DNA from: Pedococcus bigeumensis
Lineage (GTDB): Bacteria > Actinomycetota > Actinomycetes > Actinomycetales > Dermatophilaceae
DNA length: 64,000 nt
NCBI RefSeq assembly: GCF_006438965.1
Contig: NZ_RCZM01000006.1
Span: 1-64,000 of the forward strand
Direction: 5' to 3'
Positions 44,784 to 54,796 of the stretch are shown here, one piece after another. Numbering within the stretch: position 1 is the first letter of the stretch; every line of letters begins with the position of its first letter. The position numbers and the translations under genes were made by a program. Under the pieces are notes generated by a model. It searched no databases, was not told where the DNA came from, and saw only the letters and a list, made by a program, of their open reading frames with translations.

Positions 44784-45340
44784 GCGCGTCGCGGTCCACC
44801 CCTTCCAACCTGGGCTGTGCACTGCTCGGCCTGCTGGCCCGGTCGCCCTCGACTGGCTACGACCTCGCCAAGCGGATGGAGCGTCCGGTCGGCTACTTCT
44901 GGACGGCCAACCACAGCCAGATCTATCCCGAGCTGTCCCGCCTCGAGGAAGCCGGGCTGGTCGACCACACCGTCATCGAGGGCGCCGGACCGCGCCCCAC
45001 CAAGAGGTATGCCGTGACCTCGGCTGGGCTCGAGGCGTTGCGTGACTGGGTGGCCAGCGAGATGGAGACACAGCCCGTGCGCGACCTCGAGACCCTGCGA
45101 CTCTGGTCGATCTGGACAGTGGATGCGAGCGAGGCGGAAAGTCTTGTGGCACAGTCACGTTCGCGACATGCCGCCGCCCTGACCGCCTACGAGGCGGAGC
45201 TCGCCGGGATCGCGGACGACCCTTCGGCGCGCGACCGGACCCAACCGCTCTTTGCCAGCCGCCTCACCCTGGAGGGCGGCATCCGCACCCGCCGCGCAGC
45301 GTTGGAGTGGTGCGACTGGATGGCGTCAGAACTGGCCTGA
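44780..45340 (+). CDS. PadR-family transcriptional regulator
   Basis: Protein of 186 residues. The N-terminal winged helix (LGLLARSPSTGYDLAKRM, HSQIYPELSRLEEAGLV, RPTKRYAVTSAGLEAL) is the PadR domain; a C-terminal helical dimerisation domain (Vir_act_alpha_C type) follows, ending RAALEWCDWMASEL. Its start codon is part of a palindromic operator with the PadR consensus, so it should repress itself and the divergent lipoprotein hydrolase. With only 16 bases between the two ATGs, the message is probably leaderless. The inducer is unknown. Confidence 0.92.
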   Translation: MSASRSTPSNLGCALLGLLARSPSTGYDLAKRMERPVGYFWTANHSQIYPELSRLEEAGLVDHTVIEGAGPRPTKRYAVTSAGLEALRDWVASEMETQPVRDLETLRLWSIWTVDASEAESLVAQSRSRHAAALTAYEAELAGIADDPSARDRTQPLFASRLTLEGGIRTRRAALEWCDWMASELA

Positions 45341-45370
45341 CCAACTCGGCCCAGCCGACGGGTGGGCGGC

Positions 45371-47209
45371 TCAGCCGACGATCTCGGCTGCGGCCAGCCA
45401 CTCGAGCTCGAGCGTCTCGCGCTCGTCGACGATGGCACGCAGCTGTCCGTTGAGGGTCAGTACCTTGGCGTGGTCGGTGGGCGACTGTGCCATCTCGGCG
45501 TGGATCCGTTCCTCGCGCGCGGTGAGACGGGTCAGCTGCTTCTCGACCCGCGCCATGTCCTTGCGCGCCTCACGGAACTCGGCCGGCGAGTGCGCCGGGG
45601 GCGCCGGGGGCGCGGGAGCGGCCGGTGCGGCTGACCCGGGCGCCTGACTTCCCGAAGCGGCAGCCGGAGCCAACGTCGGTGTGGGGGCCGCGCGCCGGAG
45701 CTCGAGGTACTGCTCGACCCCACCGGGGAGCTCGCGGAGCTTGCCGTCACCGAGCAGCGCGATCTGCTTGTCACACGCGCGCTCGAGCAGGTAACGGTCG
45801 TGTGAGACGACGAGCAGGGTGCCTGGCCAACCGTCGAGGATGTCCTCCAGCGACGTCAGCGTCTCGATGTCGAGGTCGTTGGTGGGTTCGTCGAGCAACA
45901 GCACGTTGGGCTCGTCCATCAGCAGCCTGGTCAGCTGCAGCCGACGGCGCTCACCACCGGACAGGTCCGACACCCGCGTCTGCTGGCGACCGCCGGTGAA
46001 CCCGAGCCGCTGGGCCAGCTGGGACGCGCTGATCTCCTTGCGCCCCAGTCGGATGTACTTGCGGACGTCCTCGATCGCCTCGATGACGCGCCAGTCGGCA
46101 TACCGCTCCAGCTCGCGCACCTCCTGGGTGAGGTAGGCCAGGCGGACGGTGATGCCCTCCTTGCGCTTGCCCGATGACAACGGCACGAGGCCGGCGATGG
46201 CGCGCAGCAGGGTCGACTTGCCGGCGCCGTTGACACCGACGATGCCGACCCGTTCGCCCGGAGCGAGGTGCCAGGTGATCCCGTCCAGGAGCAGCCGGTC
46301 GCCCAGGGTCACCGACGCGTCCACGAGGTCGACGACGTCCTTGCCCAGCCGGGTCGTCGCGAACCGCATCAGCTCGACGTCGTCGCGCGCGGGCGGTTCG
46401 TCGGCGATGAGGGAGTTCCCCGCATCGATGCGGAACTTCGGTTTGGTGGTCCGGGCCGGTGGGCCGCGGCGCAGCCAGGCGAGCTCCTTGCGGAGCAGGT
46501 TGTCGCGCCGCTCGGCCGTCACCTGGGCCATCCGCTCGCGTTCGGCCTTCGCGAGGACGTAGGCCGCGTAGCCCCCCTCGAACGCGTTGACCTTGCCGTC
46601 CACGACCTCCCAGGTGGTGGTGGCGATGGCGTCGAGGAACCACCGGTCGTGCGTGATGGCCACGACCGCGTTGTCGGGGCTGGCACGGTGTCGCACGAGG
46701 TGCTCGGCGAGCCAGGCGACGCCCTCGACGTCGAGGTGGTTGGTCGGTTCGTCGAGGAACAGCACGGTCGGGTCCTGGACCAGCAGGGCCGCGAGCGCGA
46801 GTCGTCGACGTTCCCCACCGGACAGCGGCCCCACGAGGGCGTCGAACCCACCGACGGACTCGGCGCCGATCCCGCCCAGCAACCCGGTCAGGACGTCGCG
46901 GATGCGCGAGTCACCGGCCCAGACGTGCTCGGCCAGGTCCCCGAGGACCGCCTCGCGCACCGTGGCGCCGGGATCGAGGGCATCCTCCTGGGCGAGCACC
47001 CCGACGCTCGACACGCCTGCGCGGGTCACCCGCCCGGAGTCGACCTCGAGGTGGCCGGCGAGGACGCGGATCAGGGTGGTCTTGCCCCCGCCGTTGCGTC
47101 CGACGACGCCGATCCGGTCGCCGCCGAGCACGCCGAGCGAGACCTCGTCGAGCACGTGGGCGGTGCCGAGGGCCAGGGTGGCGCGCTCGACGCTGATGAG
47201 ATTGGCCAT
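45371..47209 (-). CDS. ABC-F family ATPase (Uup/EttA-like ribosome factor)
   Basis: Protein of 612 residues with two ABC domains and no membrane segment. Walker A motifs are GRNGGGKTT (near residue 41) and GVNGAGKST (near 335); signatures LSGGERRRL occur twice and Walker B motifs are TVLFLDEPTNHLD and NVLLLDEPTNDLD. A Pro/Ala-rich linker (near residue 540) leads to a C-terminal coiled coil, as in Uup. ABC-F proteins bind the ribosomal E site and modulate translation or give antibiotic protection. The position after ispE, separated by seven bases, is conserved in actinobacteria, which favours a housekeeping role. Confidence 0.9.
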   Translation of the reverse strand: MANLISVERATLALGTAHVLDEVSLGVLGGDRIGVVGRNGGGKTTLIRVLAGHLEVDSGRVTRAGVSSVGVLAQEDALDPGATVREAVLGDLAEHVWAGDSRIRDVLTGLLGGIGAESVGGFDALVGPLSGGERRRLALAALLVQDPTVLFLDEPTNHLDVEGVAWLAEHLVRHRASPDNAVVAITHDRWFLDAIATTTWEVVDGKVNAFEGGYAAYVLAKAERERMAQVTAERRDNLLRKELAWLRRGPPARTTKPKFRIDAGNSLIADEPPARDDVELMRFATTRLGKDVVDLVDASVTLGDRLLLDGITWHLAPGERVGIVGVNGAGKSTLLRAIAGLVPLSSGKRKEGITVRLAYLTQEVRELERYADWRVIEAIEDVRKYIRLGRKEISASQLAQRLGFTGGRQQTRVSDLSGGERRRLQLTRLLMDEPNVLLLDEPTNDLDIETLTSLEDILDGWPGTLLVVSHDRYLLERACDKQIALLGDGKLRELPGGVEQYLELRRAAPTPTLAPAAASGSQAPGSAAPAAPAPPAPPAHSPAEFREARKDMARVEKQLTRLTAREERIHAEMAQSPTDHAKVLTLNGQLRAIVDERETLELEWLAAAEIVG

Positions 47210-47216
47210 CAGGTGA

Positions 47217-48152
47217 TCAGCCGGGCCGCGGGGCACTGATGACGTGGGCGCCGTGCGCCGGACCGGTCGCGCGCCGTACGTCCTGGACGGTGCCCGAGGC
47301 GGTCAGTGACACGGCGAGGTCGAGAGCCGCTTCGTTGGAGTCGGCGACGAAGGCGATGGTCGGTCCCGAACCGGAGACGACCCCACCCAGGGCACCGAAC
47401 TCGAGCCCCGCGTCGAGCACGTCGCCGAGGGCAGGCATCAACGAGATCGCTGCGGCCTGGAGGTCGTTCGACAGGGCGGCGCCCAACGCACGCGCGTCCC
47501 CGGAGCGCAGCGCGGTCATCATCGCGGCGCTGGGTGAGGGGTCAGGGATCTCGCGGTCGCCCCGCAGACGGTCGCACTCGGCATACACGGCGGGGGTCGA
47601 GAGGCCACCCTCACTGAGGGCGAACACCCAGTGGTAGCTGCCCCGTGCCAGCACCGGTGCCAGCACCTCGCCACGACCCGAGCCCATCGCGGTGCCGCCA
47701 CCGAGCAGGAACGGCACGTCGCTGCCCAGGCCTCCGGCGATCTCCTCGAGCTCGGCCCGGCTCAGCCGGGTCCCCCACAGCTGGTCGCAGGCGACCAGGG
47801 TCGCCGCGGCGTCCGCGGAGCCGCCGGCCATGCCACCGGCGACCGGGATGTCCTTGCGGATGGTGATGTGGACGGGTTCGTCGATGCCGCTGATCTCGGC
47901 CAGCCGCTGGGCCGCGCGGGCCGCGAGGTTGGTGCCGTCGACCGGCACCCCGAACGACTGCGGTCCGGACACGGCGATGCCCCACTGGGGCGCGCTCGAG
48001 ACCGTCACCTCGTCGAACAGGTTGACCGCGTGGAAGATCGTCGACAGCGGGTGGTAGCCGTCCTCACGACGCCCACCGACGAGCAGCTCGAGGTTGACCT
48101 TCGCGGGGACGCGCACCGTCACCGACGACGGCGGCAGGGCTGCGGAGGTCAT
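47217..48152 (-). CDS. ispE: 4-diphosphocytidyl-2-C-methyl-D-erythritol kinase
   Basis: Protein of 311 residues from ATG 48152 (GGAGG-like site before it). It phosphorylates CDP-ME in the MEP isoprenoid pathway. GHMP-kinase motifs are present: VPAKVNLELLVGGRREDGYH (N-terminal), the ATP loop PVAGGMAGGSADAAA near residue 115, and GGVVSGSGPTIAF near residue 265. It is followed by the ABC-F gene on the same strand. In related genomes ksgA lies directly upstream; here a two-component system is inserted between them. Confidence 0.95.
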   Translation of the reverse strand: MTSAALPPSSVTVRVPAKVNLELLVGGRREDGYHPLSTIFHAVNLFDEVTVSSAPQWGIAVSGPQSFGVPVDGTNLAARAAQRLAEISGIDEPVHITIRKDIPVAGGMAGGSADAAATLVACDQLWGTRLSRAELEEIAGGLGSDVPFLLGGGTAMGSGRGEVLAPVLARGSYHWVFALSEGGLSTPAVYAECDRLRGDREIPDPSPSAAMMTALRSGDARALGAALSNDLQAAAISLMPALGDVLDAGLEFGALGGVVSGSGPTIAFVADSNEAALDLAVSLTASGTVQDVRRATGPAHGAHVISAPRPG

Positions 48153-48198
48153 GGCCGCCACCCTAACGGGGTCAAGGTCTCCGGCGCGGACCCGCACA

Positions 48199-48228
48199 TC
48201 TGCACAGAACCTTCACACCATCTCCCCC
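48199..48228 (+). promoter_or_regulatory. Operator-like block ahead of the response regulator
   Basis: TCTGCACAGAACCTTCACAC, then CATCTCCCCC, matches the block at 34368-34397 and lies 64 bases ahead of the GTG at 48263. CACA half-sites start at 48203 and 48214, 11 bp apart. A CCTACTCTCGAGA stretch further on resembles CCTAGCGTCTCGAC before the ABC gene. Confidence 0.7.
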
Positions 48229-48262
48229 ACCCCTGCGCGGCCACTCTCCTACTCTCGAGAAT

Positions 48263-48952
48263 GTGAGCCATCAGCCCCGCGTCCTCGTGGTCGAGGACGA
48301 ACCGACCATCGCCGACGCCATCGCCGCGCGTCTGACCGCGGAAGGATTCGACGTCCAGCAGGTGCACGACGGCCTCGTCGCCCTCGACCGCGCGGCGGCC
48401 TGGGACCCCGAGCTCGTGGTGCTCGACGTGATGCTCCCGGGCCTCGACGGCCACGAGGTATGCCGACGGCTACAGGCCGCTCGACCGGTGCCCGTGCTGA
48501 TGCTCACCGCCCGTGACGACGAGACCGACCTGTTGGTGGGCCTCGGGATCGGCGCCGACGACTACATGACCAAGCCGTTCTCGATGCGTGAGCTCGTCGC
48601 GCGGATCCGGGCGCTGTTGCGCCGAGTGGAGCGTGCGGCCGCAGCATCAGAGGCGCCGGCCCCCACGGTGCACGTCAACGGGTTGCGCATCGACGGCGCC
48701 CAGCGACGGGTGTGGTCACGCGAGGACGAGGTGCACCTCACGCCCACGGAGTTCGACCTGCTCGCCTGCCTCGCTGCCCGGCCGGGCACGGTGCTGAGCC
48801 GTGAAGCCCTGCTGGCCGAGGTGTGGGGCTGGGCGGATGCCTCGGGCACCCGCACGGTCGACAGCCACGTGAAGTCGCTGCGCCGCAAGCTCGGCGCGGG
48901 GCTGCTGCGCACCGTCCACGGCGTCGGCTACGCCCTGGAGGTGGGCGCGTGA
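48263..48952 (+). CDS. OmpR/PhoB-family response regulator
   Basis: Protein of 229 residues starting GTG 48263. The receiver domain has the acidic pocket VVEDEPT, the phospho-accepting Asp in LVVLDVMLPG near residue 54, and the conserved Lys in YMTKPF near residue 104. The C-terminal winged helix (HLTPTEFDLLACLAARPGTV, VDSHVKSLRRKLG, RTVHGVGYAL) is OmpR-type and binds tandem repeats. The stop overlaps the kinase start (GTGA). Direct repeats 11 bp apart in its own promoter and that of the ABC gene at 34433 are its likely sites. Confidence 0.93.
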   Translation: MSHQPRVLVVEDEPTIADAIAARLTAEGFDVQQVHDGLVALDRAAAWDPELVVLDVMLPGLDGHEVCRRLQAARPVPVLMLTARDDETDLLVGLGIGADDYMTKPFSMRELVARIRALLRRVERAAAASEAPAPTVHVNGLRIDGAQRRVWSREDEVHLTPTEFDLLACLAARPGTVLSREALLAEVWGWADASGTRTVDSHVKSLRRKLGAGLLRTVHGVGYALEVGA

Positions 48953-51450
48953 AGTACGACGTGCGCCCCCTCGACGCGGTCCGCTCCATCAAGGTGAAGC
49001 TCGGCCTGCTCGTCGCGGTGACCATCACCGTCGCGTCGGTGCTCGCCGTCGTGGGCACGCGCGCCGGACTGTCGCCGTGGGCCACGGTGCCAGTGGCCGT
49101 CCTGGCCGCCCTCGGGATCACGCAGCTGCTCGCCCGTGGCATGACGTCGCCGCTGCGCGAGATGACCCACGCCGCGCAGCAGATGGCGCAGGGTGACTAC
49201 TCCCGGCGGGTCCGCGCCACGTCCGGTGACGAGGTGGGCGAGCTGGCCGCCGCCTTCAACCGGATGTCGGCCACCCTCGAGATGGTCGACCGGCACCGGC
49301 GCGACCTCGTGGCCAACGTCTCGCACGAGCTGCGCACCCCGATCTCGGCGCTCCAAGCCGTGCTGGAGAACCTCGTCGACGGGGTCTCGCAGCCCGGCCC
49401 CGAGGAGCTGCGCCGGGCCCTCGCCCAGACCGAACGCCTCGGCCGCCTCGTGAGCGACCTGCTCGACCTGTCGCGGGTCGAAGAGGGGGTCACGCCGCTG
49501 CGCTTCAAGGAGGTGCGGCTCGCGGACCTGCTCGAGGAGGCGGTCACCCAGGCGCGGATCGAGGGGCTGCGCTACGCCGTCCTGGTCCGACCGGAAGCCC
49601 TCACTGTGCCCGCGGACCCCGACCGCCTGCACCAGCTGCTCGCCAACCTCCTCGACAACGCCTCGCGCCACAGTCCGCGCGGCGGCCTGGTCCGCGTCAC
49701 CGCCGACTCGACCGGCGGCGACGTCCTGGTCGCCGTCGCGGACGAGGGACCCGGGATCGCAGTCTCCGACCGCCGCGCGGTGTTCGAGCGGTTCACCACG
49801 AGCGCCGCGCACAACAGCGGAACCGGCCTGGGCCTGGCCATCTCGCGGTGGGTCGCCCAGCTGCACGGCGGGACCATCGCCGTCGCCGACAGCGACCACG
49901 GCTGCCGCATCGAGGTCACCCTGCCAGCGGACGCAACCCGTCCGATCACGACGAAGGAGCCCATCATGAGCACCCTCACCCCACCGGCCCCTGCGCCGAG
50001 CCCTCCTGCCGCACCTCCGCGTGACGGGCTCGCCCCCTACTGGCCGGACGCCCCACGGCGCAGGCCAGGCATCGTGGCGGCCGCCGTGGCCGCAGGAACC
50101 CTGGCTGCCATCGTGCTGCCGAACCGCAACGTCGGGATCGGCACCACCCTGGTCTTCGGTGCGGTCGCCGCCATCGTGCTCGGCGCCCGCGCCTGGGGGT
50201 CGAAGGGCGGTTCGCGGCCGTGGGGCCGGCTGGACAGCCTCGACGCGGCCCTCGTGGCCCCGCTCGTCGCGACGCTCTTCGTCCGGGATGCCGACTGGAT
50301 CACGATCCTGTGCCTGCTGGCGGGGCTGGCGCTGGTGGCCGTGAACTCGACCCGTGCCGCGTCCGTCCTCGCCCTGCTCGGCACCGCCGCCGCCGTTCCC
50401 CTCGCCCTCCTGCGGGGCCTGCCGTGGCTGGGGCGCACGCTCAAGCCACGCACGAGCGTCCAGGCGTGGATCCCGGCAGTCCGCGCGACGATCTTCTCGG
50501 TGGTGCTGCTCCTCGTCTTCGGTGCTCTGTTCGCGTCCGCCGACGCGTTGTTCGCCTCCTGGGTCGATGCCATCACCCCGAACATCACCTGGAACGACCT
50601 CCCAGCCCGCGTCGTCCTGGCCGTGTTCATCGCGGCAGGCACGCTCGCCGCGGCATACGTCAGCCTGGCTCCGCCCGCCGTCGACCGGCTGCAGCTGCCC
50701 CTGCGACCAAGCCGCCGGCTGTTCGAGTGGCTCGCGCCCGTGACGGCGGTCAACGCCACCTTCCTGCTGTTCCTGGTCGCGCAGGCGACCGCCATGTTCG
50801 GCGGGCACGACTACCTCCGGCGGACCACCGGGCTGACCTACGCCGACTACGTGCACCAAGGCTTCGGCCAGCTGACGGTCGCGACGATCCTCACCGTGAC
50901 GATCGTTGCCTGGGCGGCCCGCAAGGCGACGCCGGGACGCGCGCGGGACCTGGCCCTCGGCGCCCTGTGCCTCATGACGATCGTGGTGGTTGTGTCGGCG
51001 CTCTACCGGATGCACCTGTACGAAGAGGCCTACGGCTTCACCCGGCTGCGACTGCTGGTCTCCGTCTTCGAGGGCTGGCTCGGCGTCGTCGTCCTGCTCG
51101 TCATGGCGGCGGGGGCCGTGAAGGCTCGCGGGTGGCTGGTGCCGCTGGCGGTCCGGCTCGGCGCGGTCGGGCTGCTCGGGCTCGCAGTGCTCAACCCCGA
51201 CCTCTACATCGCCGAGCACAACCTGTCCCGCACCGACGCGACCACCCCGATCGACTACTCCTACCTGGCGGAGCTATCGACCGATGCGGCACCCGCATTG
51301 ATCGACCTGCGGACGGCTGCGGTCACCTGTCGCTCCGGCACAGACGTGAAGGGGGACGACTGGCTGGCCTGGAACATCTCGCGGTCGAGGGCCCGCTCGC
51401 TGGTGGCCAGCCACCGCAGCCCCGGGCTGGCCGGCTGCCTCGTGCGCTGA
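48949..51450 (+). CDS. Histidine kinase fused in frame to a DUF4173/DUF4153-type membrane protein
   Basis: An open frame of 833 codons without a stop. Residues 1-335 are a complete kinase: two membrane segments (about 15-60), HAMP, the phospho-acceptor His in VANVSHELRTP, N box NLLDNASRHS, G1 box DEGPGI and GTGLGLAIS. After a short linker (TRPITTKEPIMSTL) follow about 490 residues with roughly ten membrane helices, ending in a soluble C-terminal part with RTDATTPIDYSYLAEL, a DUF4173-like layout. An internal ATG at 49966 has GAAGGAG six bases upstream, so the second half may also be made alone. The kinase start overlaps the regulator stop by four bases. Confidence 0.8.
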   Translation: MKYDVRPLDAVRSIKVKLGLLVAVTITVASVLAVVGTRAGLSPWATVPVAVLAALGITQLLARGMTSPLREMTHAAQQMAQGDYSRRVRATSGDEVGELAAAFNRMSATLEMVDRHRRDLVANVSHELRTPISALQAVLENLVDGVSQPGPEELRRALAQTERLGRLVSDLLDLSRVEEGVTPLRFKEVRLADLLEEAVTQARIEGLRYAVLVRPEALTVPADPDRLHQLLANLLDNASRHSPRGGLVRVTADSTGGDVLVAVADEGPGIAVSDRRAVFERFTTSAAHNSGTGLGLAISRWVAQLHGGTIAVADSDHGCRIEVTLPADATRPITTKEPIMSTLTPPAPAPSPPAAPPRDGLAPYWPDAPRRRPGIVAAAVAAGTLAAIVLPNRNVGIGTTLVFGAVAAIVLGARAWGSKGGSRPWGRLDSLDAALVAPLVATLFVRDADWITILCLLAGLALVAVNSTRAASVLALLGTAAAVPLALLRGLPWLGRTLKPRTSVQAWIPAVRATIFSVVLLLVFGALFASADALFASWVDAITPNITWNDLPARVVLAVFIAAGTLAAAYVSLAPPAVDRLQLPLRPSRRLFEWLAPVTAVNATFLLFLVAQATAMFGGHDYLRRTTGLTYADYVHQGFGQLTVATILTVTIVAWAARKATPGRARDLALGALCLMTIVVVVSALYRMHLYEEAYGFTRLRLLVSVFEGWLGVVVLLVMAAGAVKARGWLVPLAVRLGAVGLLGLAVLNPDLYIAEHNLSRTDATTPIDYSYLAELSTDAAPALIDLRTAAVTCRSGTDVKGDDWLAWNISRSRARSLVASHRSPGLAGCLVR

Positions 51451-51523
51451 TCTGTGCACAGAGGTTGGGGGTGCTGCGCAGAGACCCGGTCTCCGCGCAG
51501 TGCCCCCGATGTCTGTGCACAGA
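51451..51523. terminator. Large imperfect inverted repeat between convergent genes
   Basis: The block begins and ends with the 12-bp palindrome TCTGTGCACAGA (51451-51462, 51512-51523). Inside, 20-bp arms 51467-51486 and 51488-51507 pair with three mismatches. It lies right after the kinase-fusion stop and before the convergent ksgA stop, so a two-way terminator is likely; the flanking palindromes could also bind a protein. Confidence 0.7.
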
Positions 51524-51531
51524 CGTGTGGT

Positions 51532-51573
51532 CGGCGGGATCGGGCCGGCGGGATCGGGCCGGCGGGATCGGCC
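51532..51573. repeat. 14-bp tandem repeat, three units
   Basis: CGGCGGGATCGGGC is repeated three times head to tail (the last unit with one change), ending at the ksgA stop codon. It is a short minisatellite of no known function. Confidence 0.85.
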
Positions 51574-52434
51574 CTAGGCCAGCGTGGCGCGGGCTGCGGC
51601 GATGGCCGCGAACTCGTCGATGCCGAGCTGCTCGCCCCGGGTCCGGTGGTCGATCCCGGCCGCGCGCAGGCACTCCTCGGCACGCGGTGCTGAACCAGCC
51701 CACCCGGCCAGGGCTGCCCGCAGCGTCTTGCGCCGCTGGGCGAAGGCCGCGTCGATGCAGCTGAACGTGTCCCGCCGGCTCGCCGCGGTGATGGGTGCGG
51801 ACCGCCGTTCGAGCAGCACCAGACCGGACTCGACGTTCGGCACCGGCCAGAAGACGCTGCGGGGCACCGTCCCCGCGAGCCGCACCGCGGCATACCAGTT
51901 GGCTTTGACGCTGGGGACGCCGTAGGCCTTGGACCCGGGGCTGGCCGCGAGCCGCTCCGCCACCTCGAGCTGCACCATGACGAGCACCCGCTGGAGGGTC
52001 GGGAAGGCCTCGAGGAAGTTGAGGACCACGGGCACCGACACGTTGTAGGGCAGGTTCGCGACGAGTGCCGTGGGTTGCGGGTCGGGCAGCTCGCGCACCT
52101 GCATCGCGTCCGCCTGCACGAGCGTCAACCGGTCCGCGTATGCCGGTGCGAGCCGGCTCACGGTGCCCGGCAGCGCCTGGGCGAGGTTCGGGTCCACCTC
52201 GACCGCGGTCACGTGCCCGACCTCCGGGAGCAGCGCGAGGGTCAGCGAGCCGAGGCCAGGGCCGACCTCGACCACGGAGTCGTCCGCAGTCACGCCGGCG
52301 AGACGCACGATCCGCTTGACCGTGTTGGCGTCGATGACGAAGTTCTGGCCCCACTGCTTGGTCGGCCGCAGACCCAGCTCGGCCGCGATCTCCCGGATCT
52401 GGGCGGCTCCGAGGAACCCGCTCTGCTCGACCAT
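51574..52434 (-). CDS. ksgA: 16S rRNA (adenine1518-N6/adenine1519-N6)-dimethyltransferase
   Basis: Protein of 286 residues from ATG 52434; a GTG at 52458 would add eight residues. It dimethylates two adenines in the 3' hairpin of 16S rRNA late in 30S assembly. Motifs are [18 protein letters not shown], motif [16 protein letters not shown], and the catalytic [10 protein letters not shown] (N-L-P-Y) near residue 115. The C-terminal [12 protein letters not shown] helix is typical. The neighbouring rpf gene is on the same strand, with a strong hairpin between them. Confidence 0.95.
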   Translation of the reverse strand: MVEQSGFLGAAQIREIAAELGLRPTKQWGQNFVIDANTVKRIVRLAGVTADDSVVEVGPGLGSLTLALLPEVGHVTAVEVDPNLAQALPGTVSRLAPAYADRLTLVQADAMQVRELPDPQPTALVANLPYNVSVPVVLNFLEAFPTLQRVLVMVQLEVAERLAASPGSKAYGVPSVKANWYAAVRLAGTVPRSVFWPVPNVESGLVLLERRSAPITAASRRDTFSCIDAAFAQRRKTLRAALAGWAGSAPRAEECLRAAGIDHRTRGEQLGIDEFAAIAAARATLA

Positions 52435-52460
52435 GGCGCCGACTCTAGGGGCGGACAAAC

Positions 52461-52508
52461 GAATCGAGGTATTCGACTACCGGGTGCGGTAGCCGAATAC
52501 CTCGATTC
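52461..52508. terminator. Hairpin terminator after rpfB
   Basis: 22-bp arms (left GAATCGAGGTATTCG..., one mismatch) surround a four-base loop. On the minus strand the stem is followed by GTTTGTCC, a weak U-tract. It lies between the rpf stop at 52531 and the ksgA start. Confidence 0.85.
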
Positions 52509-52530
52509 AGCGAAACGTCAGCAGGTGACG

Positions 52531-53889
<1,359 letters not shown>

Positions 53890-53932
53890 TCAGCGTTTGG
53901 CCAAGTCACACCCATGGCATTCCGTCGGCGCG

Positions 53933-54796
53933 TCACCAGGGTCCGTAGACCGCCTCGGAGGTGTCGCTGACCGCCTGGCAGAGCGTGGGCACGGCGACCC
54001 CGAGGACCCCCGCCATGGCCCTGATCGTGAGCGGCACGAGGTAGGAGGCGTTGGTCGCCCCGCGCCAGGGCGCCGGCGTCAGGTACGGAGCGTCGGTCTC
54101 GACGAGCACCCGGTCGAGCGGGGTCACCGAGAGCGCATCGCGCAGGCCCTTGGCGTTCTTGAAGGTGACCGTCCCGGCGAAGGACAGGTAGTAGCCGCGC
54201 TCCACGCAGGTGCGGGCCATCGCCATGTCACCGGAGAAGCAGTGCATCACCGTGTGCGCTGGCGCCCCCTCCTCCTCGAGGATGCGCAGCACGTCGTCGT
54301 GGGCGTCACGGTCGTGGATCTGCAGCGCCTTGCCCGTGCGTTTGGCGAGGTCGATGTGCCACCGGAACGAGTCCTGTTGCACCCCAACGCCTTCAGGCCC
54401 CGTGCGGTAGTAGTCGAGTCCCGTCTCGCCGATCACACGGACGCGCGGGTGCGCTGCGAGCTCCTCGATCTCCCGGTATGCCGCGTCGAGACTCCCGGCC
54501 TCGGCCAGCCTGGGCACCTCGTTGGGGTGCAGGGCCACGCCGCCGAGCATCGCTGGATGTCGGTCGACCATCTCGACCGTGAACCGGGCCCCGGGCAGGT
54601 CGCAGCCGATCTGGACCAGGCGGTCGACCCCGACGGCCGCGGCGGCGGCGATCACCGCGCCGACGTCGGGAGCATCCTCGCCCTCGCGCGCGATGTCGAG
54701 GTGCGTGTGGTTGTCGACGACCGAGATCGGCAGCGGGTCGGGGGCGTCGGGCACGCGGCTGTGGCCGCTGCGCTGACCCGGTTCAGGCGTCGCCAT
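53933..54796 (-). CDS. tatD: TatD-family metal-dependent hydrolase (DNase)
   Basis: Protein of 287 residues from ATG 54796. The TIM-barrel metal site motifs are [10 protein letters not shown] (HxH) near the N-terminus, GETGLDYYR near residue 125, and HCFSGD and ETDAPYLTP further on. TatD enzymes are 3'-5' exonucleases acting on damaged DNA or RNA. Its start overlaps the metG stop by 14 bases, so the two are co-transcribed as in most actinobacteria. Confidence 0.92.
   Translation of the reverse strand: MATPEPGQRSGHSRVPDAPDPLPISVVDNHTHLDIAREGEDAPDVGAVIAAAAAVGVDRLVQIGCDLPGARFTVEMVDRHPAMLGGVALHPNEVPRLAEAGSLDAAYREIEELAAHPRVRVIGETGLDYYRTGPEGVGVQQDSFRWHIDLAKRTGKALQIHDRDAHDDVLRILEEEGAPAHTVMHCFSGDMAMARTCVERGYYLSFAGTVTFKNAKGLRDALSVTPLDRVLVETDAPYLTPAPWRGATNASYLVPLTIRAMAGVLGVAVPTLCQAVSDTSEAVYGPW

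Noticed and set aside
45371-47209. ABC-F gene as an acquired antibiotic-resistance determinant
   Set aside because: Its place directly after ispE is conserved in actinobacteria and the C-terminal coiled coil fits Uup/EttA-like housekeeping factors.
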